Source: Desulfopila aestuarii DSM 18488 (GTDB taxonomy: Bacteria; Desulfobacterota; Desulfobulbia; Desulfobulbales; Desulfocapsaceae). From it: a DNA stretch of 64,000 nucleotides. Below are positions 17,463 through 24,619 of the stretch, piece by piece. Under the pieces are notes generated by a model. It saw nothing but the letters and a program-made list of their open reading frames with translations. It was not told where the DNA came from and did no database searches. Positions within the stretch are counted from its first letter, which is position 1, and each line of letters starts with the position of its first letter. Where the stretch lies: positions 1-64,000 of the forward strand of contig NZ_FRFE01000007.1 in assembly GCF_900143695.1 (NCBI RefSeq). Reading direction: 5' to 3'. Made by a program: the position numbers and the translations under genes.

Positions 17463-19667
17463 TTATAACTGGCCAGGATGGCCTGCACCAAGTGCTTCGC
17501 GGATTGCAACGCCAAGATCATGGATTTTCAGCGGTTTTTTCAGAAAATGGCTTGCACCGAGCGATAAGGTAACCTTGACATCCTCCGTCTCGGCAAAGCC
17601 ACTGATAATGATCGCCTTCTGATGTGGATTCACCCGAAGCATCTGTTCGTAGGTTTCTCTGCCGCTCATCCCTGGAGCCATGATCATGTCGAGAAGAACC
17701 AGATCCACATGATGCTTCTTTATACTTTCAATCACCTCCTCACCACTTGCTGCTGACCGCACCGTATAACCCAGTTTTTCCAGGATGAGGGAAGTGATGT
17801 GCCGCTGGGTTTCTACGTCGTCAACTACAAGAATTTCCTCACCGTGGCCTGAGACATCAGTCAAGACCAACGGTGCATCTTGCTCACGTCTTTCTTTACC
17901 TGTTATGGGAAAAAACACCTGAAATGTTGTCCCAGCCTCAGAGTTAACAACATTAATGTAGCCGTTGTGGTCCTGAACAACATTCCAGACAACCGCCAGT
18001 CCCAGCCCCGTACCACTTCTCCCCATCACCTTCTTTGTGTAGAATGGTTCAAAAATCCGCTCAAGATCTTCTTCTGATATGCCTTTGCCCTCATCGGATA
18101 CCGCGAGCAGAACATACTCGCCAACATCGACAGTGTTGTAACCGCGAAACGGTGAGTCGACAAAACAATTGCCTGTTGTGATCAGCACACGCCCTTTGTC
18201 TTCAATCGCCTCGAAGCCATTGGAGACGAGATTCATCAGGATTTTCAAGATGTGGATCTGAGAACCCATAATATTGGCCAGATCTTCATCTAGGGAAATG
18301 TCAAGAGATACTCCGGGGTGAAATTCACACAATCGCCTGAAGTCGGGAGATTGAAGATATCCTTTGACAACCTCGTTTATATTGACAGACTCCTTGGCAA
18401 TTGCCACCCCCCGTGCAACAGTCAGCAGATCCTGGACGATTGCCGCTGCCTTCTGTCCTGAATCCTGGATGATCTGTATGGGTTTCCGCATTGGATTATC
18501 GGGCTTGAGATCAATAAGCAGTAATTCAGGATAACTGACAACACCTGACAATATGTTGTTCAGGTCATGAGCGACACCACCGGCCAGAAGACCAAGAGAT
18601 TCCATCTTCGTTGCGCGGGCTTTGATTTTTCTACTCTCTTGCAGGGCATGCTCATTTCGGTTCCGTTCAGTAACATCGGTAAATGTGTTAATAATACGGG
18701 AATCGGGCAGATAAGCCGCCTGGAACTCTATATCTTTAATCTCGCCGTTTTTGCAGGTTACTCTGTACTCAGCAATACTATTCTGCTGGCGTGAATACCT
18801 CCAGTGTTCAACCACATATTGCCGATACTCCGGGTCCGGGTAGGCAAGCTGAGCCCAACAGCTCAAGTTCGGCATGTCTTCAACCGTATAGCCGGTTATC
18901 CGGGTGAAGCTCTTGTTAAGGTGGAGAATATTTCTGTTTTTATCCCAGACAGCTATGCCGAGCGGCAGGTTCTGCAAGAGACTTTCAAGAAGATTATGCT
19001 GTTCCTGCAACTGTTCGTTGGTTTTTATCTCTCTGTTTTTCAAGGTTATCTGACGGATAAGCAGATACACCGAGAAAAAGACGATCAACAGCGTCAGCAT
19101 CAGCATGATAGTGGCGCTCTGCTGAAATGATCCCAAGCGCTGGCGCTGATTATCGAGGATCTGTTGTGCCTGCTGCTGCGAGTTATGTTTGAGAGCAATT
19201 GCCTGATGAAAGGCCTCTGCTATGCGCACCTCCATAAAACTTAGGGTCACTTCGGAGTCAGGACCATAACCCGATATACCGTCACGAGACCAGATGAGAA
19301 GATCGGCGATGGCTGGTGCCAGGACCGCATGGAAAGCGGAAGCATTGATCAAGTTGTCAGCAACAAAGCTGTCTCGCAACTCAATGATGCTGTTATGGAC
19401 TTTCTCGATTCGTGTCTCTAACAGGGCAAGATTCTCGGGGGAAGGCATTGCCTTGGCTATTTGAGTTGCGGAAACAACGTCAGAGACCTCTTCAAGAACC
19501 ACAGACAGGGAGTTGAGCTCAACCAGCAGGGTATTCGGTAGATTTTTCTCAATAGAACGAAGTGTCGTGTTGGTATAGAACACCACAAGCATGACGGCGG
19601 AGATGACTCCAGCCATGGAGACCCAGAAGAGGAGCTGATGCCTATGCTTAAATGAATACGATGCCAT
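17463..19667 (-). CDS. Hybrid sensor histidine kinase (NtrB-type core, C-terminal receiver)
   Basis: A 734-residue protein with membrane helices at about 11-33 and 184-206 around a helical periplasmic sensor, a PAS domain at about 225-335, a HisKA-type domain with His367 in GGVAHDLNNILSG, a HATPase domain (N box LMNLVSNGFEAI, G box GTGLGL) and a receiver with Asp660 in VLLDMIMAPG. It starts 9 bases after the stop of the TAXI binding protein gene, so the two are one operon. The binding protein is the likely signal input, in the manner of TorT-TorS and LuxP-LuxQ. There is no DNA-binding domain, so an outside partner is needed. Confidence 0.9.
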   Translation of the reverse strand: MASYSFKHRHQLLFWVSMAGVISAVMLVVFYTNTTLRSIEKNLPNTLLVELNSLSVVLEEVSDVVSATQIAKAMPSPENLALLETRIEKVHNSIIELRDSFVADNLINASAFHAVLAPAIADLLIWSRDGISGYGPDSEVTLSFMEVRIAEAFHQAIALKHNSQQQAQQILDNQRQRLGSFQQSATIMLMLTLLIVFFSVYLLIRQITLKNREIKTNEQLQEQHNLLESLLQNLPLGIAVWDKNRNILHLNKSFTRITGYTVEDMPNLSCWAQLAYPDPEYRQYVVEHWRYSRQQNSIAEYRVTCKNGEIKDIEFQAAYLPDSRIINTFTDVTERNRNEHALQESRKIKARATKMESLGLLAGGVAHDLNNILSGVVSYPELLLIDLKPDNPMRKPIQIIQDSGQKAAAIVQDLLTVARGVAIAKESVNINEVVKGYLQSPDFRRLCEFHPGVSLDISLDEDLANIMGSQIHILKILMNLVSNGFEAIEDKGRVLITTGNCFVDSPFRGYNTVDVGEYVLLAVSDEGKGISEEDLERIFEPFYTKKVMGRSGTGLGLAVVWNVVQDHNGYINVVNSEAGTTFQVFFPITGKERREQDAPLVLTDVSGHGEEILVVDDVETQRHITSLILEKLGYTVRSAASGEEVIESIKKHHVDLVLLDMIMAPGMSGRETYEQMLRVNPHQKAIIISGFAETEDVKVTLSLGASHFLKKPLKIHDLGVAIREALGAGHPGQL

Positions 19668-19676
19668 TGCCGTATA

Positions 19677-20759
19677 TCACTTGAATATACCTTTTTCCTT
19701 ATAAAACTGCTCAGCTCCAGGGTGCAGGGGAATCGAAACACCGTTCAATGCCGTATCCTGGGTGATCGCCACGCCTTGCGGGTGGCCCTCACGCAACAAA
19801 GCGGTGGTTCGACGATCAAACAACGCTTCAGTAATGGCATAAGCCACGTCGTTTGGCATCTTCTCGTCTACAACAAGCAGAGCATACACTTCCAGTGTAT
19901 CGGCAGTAGGGATTTCCGGATAAATGCCGGCCTCGATCCTGCCGGGAAAGAGATATGGATAGTGTCTGGTAATTTCTGCAGTTACTTTCTGGTCAAGGGA
20001 TATGAGGGTGACACCTGTTTCAAGAAGTCTGCTGACCGCATCCATTGGTGCCCCGGCCATCGAGACAAATCCCTGAATATCACCATTTTTCATTTTTCCA
20101 TGGGTATACATGGGTTTGAGATAGACGGGAGACAGATCGCTTTCCGACAGGTTATACGCCTGCAGGATAATCCGCATGACTGCCAGCGTGCCGGACCCTT
20201 CTTCGTCAATTGAAATCCTTTTCCCTTTAAGATCTGTAAAATGGCTGATCCCTGCATCCGTTCTGACTACGATGTGAAATTTCTCGGGGTACAGACTCGC
20301 AATTGCCCGTATTGATGACGGTTTATCGGCACCTGCAAACATTTTTTCCCTGTTATAGGCAAATGAAGCGATGTCCGCCTGTGCCATTCCGGCTTCGATC
20401 AAGCCCGATTCAACCCCTTTGATGTTTTCGATCGAACCGGCTGAGTTCTGGGCTACACCGATATAACCGTCAAGAGGCGAATCTTTCTTTTTGGCTTCCA
20501 ACGTAATCCCCGAGGCAAGGAGTTTACCGATGGGATGATACACACCCGTCTCTCCACCGGTGCCAATACGAAACGGTGTAAATGCATTGGCGGCGGAGTG
20601 CACCATAAGTGAAAAGATGAGGAAATGTATTGCTGCCAGCGTCATGAAAATCCATTTGGGCAAAACATATTTGTCGACGCGCAGTCGTTGAGGATTCGGC
20701 GAAACCGAATATGCCGATGGTTTCGTAAAACCATCGGGGATACGGATAAGAATGTGCAT
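19677..20759 (-). CDS. TAXI-type TRAP solute-binding protein, probable sensor partner
   Basis: A 360-residue protein from the ATG at 20759, which has AAAGGGG upstream. An N-terminal hydrophobic segment near residues 40-58 acts as a signal or anchor, preceded by a rather long polar stretch. The mature part opens with FRIGTGGETGVYHPIGKLLA, the TAXI signature, followed by AQNSAGSIENI, DLKGKRISIDEEGSGT and LHPGAEQFYKEKG. TAXI proteins bind small organic acids for TRAP transporters, but no TRAP permease gene is here. Its immediate partner is the hybrid kinase downstream, which suggests ligand sensing. Confidence 0.85.
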   Translation of the reverse strand: MHILIRIPDGFTKPSAYSVSPNPQRLRVDKYVLPKWIFMTLAAIHFLIFSLMVHSAANAFTPFRIGTGGETGVYHPIGKLLASGITLEAKKKDSPLDGYIGVAQNSAGSIENIKGVESGLIEAGMAQADIASFAYNREKMFAGADKPSSIRAIASLYPEKFHIVVRTDAGISHFTDLKGKRISIDEEGSGTLAVMRIILQAYNLSESDLSPVYLKPMYTHGKMKNGDIQGFVSMAGAPMDAVSRLLETGVTLISLDQKVTAEITRHYPYLFPGRIEAGIYPEIPTADTLEVYALLVVDEKMPNDVAYAITEALFDRRTTALLREGHPQGVAITQDTALNGVSIPLHPGAEQFYKEKGIFK

Positions 20760-21074
20760 TGATGCCCCTTTAATATGAAATAACTTCAGGAGAAAGACCA
20801 TGTAAAGAACCGTCCCTCAGCCATTCTAGCATACATTCGGTTCATATGAGAAATGACAGACGGCAAAAGACAGAGAGCGTCCTATAAAACCAGGATTCGA
20901 CACATATGGTGAAGGTTTACCAAACTGAAGGATTCCGGTGACGGCATCCCCAATTTTCAGAAGCACGTAGCCGTCTTCTTCGCAAGTGACGCTGACATGT
21001 CAGCAGAGGAACTCATAGAAAATGGACGACAGATGGCAACTGCCGCTTTCTGGATAAACCGCAGTGACAGAAAA
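20760..21074. other. Non-coding gap
   Basis: This stretch lies upstream of the TAXI gene and must carry its promoter on the minus strand. A plus-strand frame of about 58 codons (ATG at 20996) runs through it into the next gene's terminator but has no ribosome site and no recognisable family. I see nothing else. Confidence 0.35.
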
Positions 21075-21095
21075 CTGGCGGTCAAGAACCGCCAG
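21075..21095 (-). terminator. Rho-independent terminator
   Basis: CTGGCGGT (21075-21082) and ACCGCCAG (21088-21095) form a perfect eight-pair stem with a five-base loop. Read on the minus strand it is followed by TTTTCTGTC. It ends the CMD-family gene. Confidence 0.8.
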
Positions 21096-21117
21096 CATCA
21101 GAAAGTGTTAGCAGAGA

Positions 21118-21450
21118 TTACTCCCCGGACTCACCCTCAACAATATCACGACACCAGGACACTGCTGCCATAGCCCGGGGAAAACCGCAGGTAGGGATGA
21201 GCAGCAGAATGGTATGGTAGATTTCCTCTGGTGTGGCTCCGGCGTCAATAGCCCGTCGAGAATGGGAATGTACCGAACCTTCCGAGTTATTTGCCGCCGC
21301 TGCTGCCAGCTGAATAAGATGCGTGGTCTTCTCATCCAAGGGACCGCTCTTACGAACAACTGTGCCCAGCTCACTCATGGCTGACATGATTTCCGGATAG
21401 CTTCGGGAAACGTCGAAATAGGTTCTGCTCAGGAATTTTTGTTCTGTCAT
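21118..21450 (-). CDS. Carboxymuconolactone decarboxylase-family protein lacking the CxxC pair
   Basis: A 110-residue protein with the CMD/AhpD fold: LDEKTTHLIQLAAAAANNSEG, HSHSRRAIDAGATPEEIYHTILLLIPTCGFPRAM (given in pieces), and a short acidic tail. AhpD-type members carry a Cys-x-x-Cys pair before the conserved His. Here that segment reads SVHSHSRRA, so the redox pair is missing. It is therefore unlikely to be an AhpD-like peroxidase reductase and may be a binding or scaffold member of the family. It is a single gene with its own terminator. Confidence 0.82.
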   Translation of the reverse strand: MTEQKFLSRTYFDVSRSYPEIMSAMSELGTVVRKSGPLDEKTTHLIQLAAAAANNSEGSVHSHSRRAIDAGATPEEIYHTILLLIPTCGFPRAMAAVSWCRDIVEGESGE

Positions 21451-21795
21451 CGCTTTGTCATCGTTGGAAATGAATAATCAGCAGGGCTATACGTACTTGG
21501 CATGCTCAGAGCAAACCGCACCCGCCACTCGACTACCACTCGCTTCTGTTCCTGGCATACCATCATCACACTTGAAATACCAGCAAAAATCAGCAGTTCC
21601 AGATGTCGATCATCGCCAGGACCTTGCGCCCTCGCCCCACAAATAACTTGTCATTAAAGAAACAGCGCCTGCACGCCCTGCTGTCTCGTCATTGATCGTT
21701 CATCTCAGATATTTCAAGAGTTGTCGGTTTACCAAAAGCCGAGCTGCACTCTCAAGAAATCTTCCGACATTAGCATTACGATTTCAATAGGCAGG
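21451..21795. other. Non-coding gap
   Basis: This stretch lies between two minus-strand genes. A 63-codon plus-strand frame exists (21455-21646) but has no ribosome site or familiar content. I see no repeat or RNA-like fold. Confidence 0.35.
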
Positions 21796-22092
21796 TTAGA
21801 GCATAAATGGTGTCGTTTCCTCATTGCCCACGAAATTCTTATCGATTGACCTGAATATTTTTAATATTTCATCTTTAGTCTGCATTGTATTGCCGACGGT
21901 TTCATGTGCATCGAGGTCATGAAGCTGAATGGTGGCGGTATCTATCGCCTCTCTGAGCTTTTTTATCTTTGTCCTCAGTTCATCCTGGTTGCCATGTGCC
22001 GATTTTTCGGCCTGAGCCTCAAGGTTGCTCAGACTTTTTCGCCATTCGGCTATCTTCTCATCGATAATGTCTTGATAGGTCAGAGATTGCAT
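21796..22092 (-). CDS. Small helical hypothetical protein
   Basis: A 98-residue protein from the ATG at 22092, chosen because GGAGGAG lies just upstream; the frame is open for 54 more codons but those codons give a mixed, unlikely sequence. It is strongly charged and helical (IDEKIAEWRKSLSNLEAQAEK, RTKIKKLREAIDTA), with a coiled-coil pattern at about residues 8-60. It has no membrane segment or cysteine. I do not recognise a family. The neighbours give no clear hint. Confidence 0.6.
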   Translation of the reverse strand: MQSLTYQDIIDEKIAEWRKSLSNLEAQAEKSAHGNQDELRTKIKKLREAIDTATIQLHDLDAHETVGNTMQTKDEILKIFRSIDKNFVGNEETTPFML

Positions 22093-22386
22093 GCGCTCCT
22101 CCATCTGTTTTCGATTGCAGACCTGCCTGTTCCCATATGGCATTGGCTGTACTTTTATTATACGGAAAAAAAGGGCATAAGCAAAAAAATGCTCGAAATC
22201 ACGTCCAGCAGCAGGGTAAAATTTCGGCGCAATTTCAGGCAAAAGAAATCCCACCCCGAAAAAAAATGGCGAGGCGGGAGATGTGGCTCTTGGACAAGCA
22301 ATTACAGATGCATCTGCTACCTCTGTAATAATTTTCAGAAGCGAAAGGCGAAGGCTTTCTACTCGTTCACAACCACCTTCTGATCC

Positions 22387-23490
22387 TTATTTAAATAGCT
22401 TTGCAAATTCACCATAACCGGCGTCTGCCAACGTATCTGCAGACACAAAACGGAGTGCCGCCGAGTTGATACAGTAACGAAGACCGGTCGGCGCCGGTCC
22501 GTCAGGAAAGACGTGACCGAGGTGGGAGTCGGCGCCCTTGCTGCGAACTTCTGTGCGGGTCGAAAACAAACTCCGGTCTTCACGCTCAATGATATTCTCT
22601 GGTACCAGAGGACGTGAAAAGCTTGGCCAACCGGTGCCCGAGTCATATTTGTCGGTTGAGCTAAAGAGCGGTTCGCCGGAGACGATGTCGACATAGATTC
22701 CTGTTTTTTTATTGTCCCAGAACTCGTTTTTAAACGGCGGTTCAGTGCCTTCTTCCTGGGTAACGTGATATTGCAGCAGAGTCAAACGCTTCTTTAGTTC
22801 CTCCTGGGTCGGTTTCATCATGGCAGTTCCCCCCTCGCCACTGAGATCGATCTTCACTCCTTTCCAGTTGGAATTGATAAAGTCGTCACGACCTGAACGG
22901 GAACGGTAAAAATTGTAACGGATTGGGTTGTTCTTGTAATAGTCCTGATGGTACTCCTCGGCGGGCCAGAATTTTGGCGCATCGAGGATCGGCGTCACCA
23001 CCGGTTTCTTGAAGATGCCGGAGGATTCCAGTTTTGCTTTTGAGGCTTCAGCCAGCCGCCGCTGCTCGCTGTTGTAAACGAAGATAATCGAGACATATTC
23101 ATGGCCTCGATCGACAAACTGGCCGCCGGGGTCGGTGGGATTAATCTGTCGCCAATAGACATCTAGCAGCTTGCCATAGGATACCCTGGTCGGGTCGTAG
23201 GTGATATCTACCACCTCGGTGTGGCCGCCTGCACCGTAATTCTGATAGGTGGGGTTCTCGGTTGTCCCACCGGCATACCCCGATATCACCGAGACCACCC
23301 CATCCAGATGCTCAAACGGTTTTTCCATACACCAGAAACAGCCGCCAGCAAAAAGTGCATGCTCAACCGCTTGGTTATTTTCCTTTGTCGCCGACATCTG
23401 CTGCGCGTGGCTTAGCAGGCCGGTATCTGCAAAGCCTCCAGCAAACAGGGCTAACACAATGACTAACACTGTTCGTTTTCTATATCTCAT
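22387..23490 (-). CDS. msrAB: Exported MsrA-MsrB fusion, peptide methionine sulfoxide reductase
   Basis: A 367-residue protein with an N-terminal signal peptide ([16 protein letters not shown]). The MsrA domain (about 43-200) has [12 protein letters not shown] with catalytic Cys51 and [12 protein letters not shown]. The MsrB domain (about 225-350) has [18 protein letters not shown] and the catalytic Cys340 in [11 protein letters not shown]. The two zinc-binding CxxC pairs of many MsrB enzymes are absent, as in PilB-type MsrB. MsrA reduces the S and MsrB the R form of methionine sulfoxide. The signal peptide puts repair in the periplasm. It is the third gene of an operon with a Met-rich lipoprotein and an in-frame-UGA gene. 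Confidence 0.93.
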   Translation of the reverse strand: MRYRKRTVLVIVLALFAGGFADTGLLSHAQQMSATKENNQAVEHALFAGGCFWCMEKPFEHLDGVVSVISGYAGGTTENPTYQNYGAGGHTEVVDITYDPTRVSYGKLLDVYWRQINPTDPGGQFVDRGHEYVSIIFVYNSEQRRLAEASKAKLESSGIFKKPVVTPILDAPKFWPAEEYHQDYYKNNPIRYNFYRSRSGRDDFINSNWKGVKIDLSGEGGTAMMKPTQEELKKRLTLLQYHVTQEEGTEPPFKNEFWDNKKTGIYVDIVSGEPLFSSTDKYDSGTGWPSFSRPLVPENIIEREDRSLFSTRTEVRSKGADSHLGHVFPDGPAPTGLRYCINSAALRFVSADTLADAGYGEFAKLFK

Positions 23491-23539
23491 AGTATTTCTC
23501 CTGCTGATTTCAGTTTTTGTATTCTGCCATGTTCCTCAA

Positions 23540-23839
23540 TTACTCTTCTGCAGGAACAGTTCGAATAAAGGTTCCGGATTCTCTTAACCATCCTTCCATC
23601 TCTTGTAAGGTCACCTTCTCCGGATCAAAAGTCACCCTGTTCACTTCTGATAAGCCAAGCCAGCCGGAGCTGACATCCGCTATCCCTTTCCGCCCTGCCA
23701 GGGCATCTCGACCAACATCATATCAAGCAACCACGAAAGTCGCTTTTTCCTGCCCAGCAGTGGCCAGCGGGGAAAAACCGCTGACCATAGCGACAAAGAG
23801 GGCGATCGGCAGAAGTATAGAAAAAAATGTTCTTCGCAT
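23540..23839 (-). CDS. Probable selenoprotein: exported MsrA/HMA-like small protein with in-frame UGA (Sec39)
   Basis: From the ATG at 23839 (GGGGAG seven bases upstream) the frame runs 100 codons to TAA at 23540, broken only by TGA at 23725-23723. It begins with a clear signal peptide, MRRTFFSILLPIALFVAM. The mature part reads ATFVVA-(TGA)-YDVGRDALAGRKGIADVSSG, then WLGLSEVNRVTFDPEKVTLQ and an MEGWLRESGT helix. This matches the beta-alpha-beta pattern of HMA domains and the MsrA core, including G[IV]..V.SG[YW].G and VTFDP, with the TGA where MsrA has its catalytic Cys. A five-pair stem with GGC loop lies 18 bases after the TGA. Reading through as Sec gives 99 residues. It sits between a Met-rich lipoprotein and msrAB. 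If not Sec, it would be a fresh nonsense mutation in an otherwise intact gene. Confidence 0.78.
23692..23704 (-). promoter_or_regulatory. Candidate bacterial SECIS element in the MsrA/HMA-like gene
   Basis: On the minus strand GCCCT-GGC-AGGGC is a perfect five-pair stem. It starts 18 bases after the in-frame UGA, so the loop's two G residues fall about 24 bases downstream. Bacterial SECIS elements are short stems with a G in the first loop positions at about this distance. The fold is small and could arise by chance, but it agrees with the second case at 26982-26997. Confidence 0.65.
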
Positions 23840-23869
23840 AGCTCATCTCCCCAATTACCGTTGTCAATC

Positions 23870-24106
23870 CTATTGCATTGTTTCGGTCATGGTATCTGCA
23901 GCGGGTTTCATCATCGTATCATTGGCACTATTGCCCTTCATCATGATGGCCGACGTCTCCTCCATGCTGTCCATTGGTTTTGGATCCATTGTATCTTCCA
24001 TACTGGCCATCTTCGTGTTCATCGGCTTGTCCATCATATCGTAACTGCTGCAACCGGCCATCATCAGAGCAATTCCTGCCATCATTACTGTAGTCAGTGT
24101 TCTCAT
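23870..24106 (-). CDS. Methionine-rich lipoprotein
   Basis: A 78-residue protein with a strong ribosome site (GGAGGT six bases before ATG 24106). The signal peptide MRTLTTVMMAGIALMMAGC ends in a lipobox, with Cys19 as the lipidated residue. Of about 60 mature residues, 14 are Met, often in pairs (Met-Met-Asp-Lys, Met-Met-Lys), in an otherwise small, charged, probably disordered chain. The stop is 30 bases before the probable selenoprotein and both precede msrAB. Comparable Met-rich periplasmic proteins, such as MrpX next to MsrP in Azospira, soak up oxidants as methionine sulfoxide. That role is inferred here. A copper-binding role is an alternative, since Met-rich motifs can bind Cu(I). Confidence 0.85.
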   Translation of the reverse strand: MRTLTTVMMAGIALMMAGCSSYDMMDKPMNTKMASMEDTMDPKPMDSMEETSAIMMKGNSANDTMMKPAADTMTETMQ

Positions 24107-24405
24107 GTTCCACCTCCGTTTTTCGTTAGAGCGTTATCAGCTTTTCCAGGGAACTCTCCCCTTTGCCTCAAACGGTATATACAGGAGGTGAAGGTCGAAT
24201 AAAGCGAATGTAAAGATTCGGTAAAGATGCTGGATGTGTGAGAGAAGAATCCAAACCAGGCAAATTTAATGCCGCGATTTTCACGAGAGATATACATATT
24301 TGCATGCACAACAAACACTTATCGGTTCAGCAACTATAGCGGCTGCTTATACCATGTCACTGAACTGAACCTAACCTCTCACCAAAATAACAAGAAAGGA
24401 ACACT
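24107..24405. other. Upstream region of the methionine-repair operon
   Basis: About 300 bases separate the Met-rich lipoprotein from the plus-strand flavin reductase fragment. The minus strand should hold the operon promoter. I see AT-rich segments, including TATATACC about 75 bases before the gene, but no well-spaced promoter pair or palindrome that I would defend. Confidence 0.35.
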
Positions 24406-24543
24406 ATGATACGAGTCGCATTAGGAGCAAAAAATGGCCTCTACCCTTGTCTTACCACTATTGTCGGGGCCGAACCGGACAACACGCCCAATTGGGTTAC
24501 CGGCGCCCATATGGGCATAATGAACCATGCCTCTGGAGACTGA
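24406..24543 (+). pseudogene. Flavin reductase-family gene, N-terminal fragment
   Basis: From ATG 24406 (AAGGA five bases upstream) 45 codons are readable, with LGAKNGLYPCLTTIVGAEP and a TGAHMGIMNHAS segment. This is the start of the flavin reductase (FMN-binding split barrel) family, which normally runs to about 160-200 residues. The frame ends at TGA 24541 and the sequence beyond has no flavin reductase similarity in any frame, so the gene is cut rather than recoded. The break coincides with a sequence resembling an IS end. Confidence 0.7.
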
Positions 24544-24570
24544 TGTGGTCAAGTAAAAGTGGACACCGGT
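24544..24570. repeat. Possible insertion sequence end (remnant)
   Basis: GTGGTCAAGTAAAAGTGGAC followed by ACCGG resembles the terminal sequence of some IS3-type elements. It lies exactly where the flavin reductase fragment stops. No transposase is present, so it would be the scar of a lost element. Confidence 0.3.
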
Positions 24571-24619
24571 GGTTAGGCTCACTGCACATTGCTGCGAAAG
24601 GCTGGAGCTTCCGGTCTTT

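Noticed and set aside
20996-21172. 58-codon plus-strand frame (starts MSAEELIENGRQ)
   Set aside because: It looks mildly protein-like but lacks a ribosome site and runs through the terminator and into the opposite-strand CMD gene.
24406-24543. In-frame TGA at 24541 of the flavin reductase fragment as another selenocysteine
   Set aside because: The sequence after the TGA has no flavin reductase similarity and a second stop follows soon; no SECIS-like stem is present.
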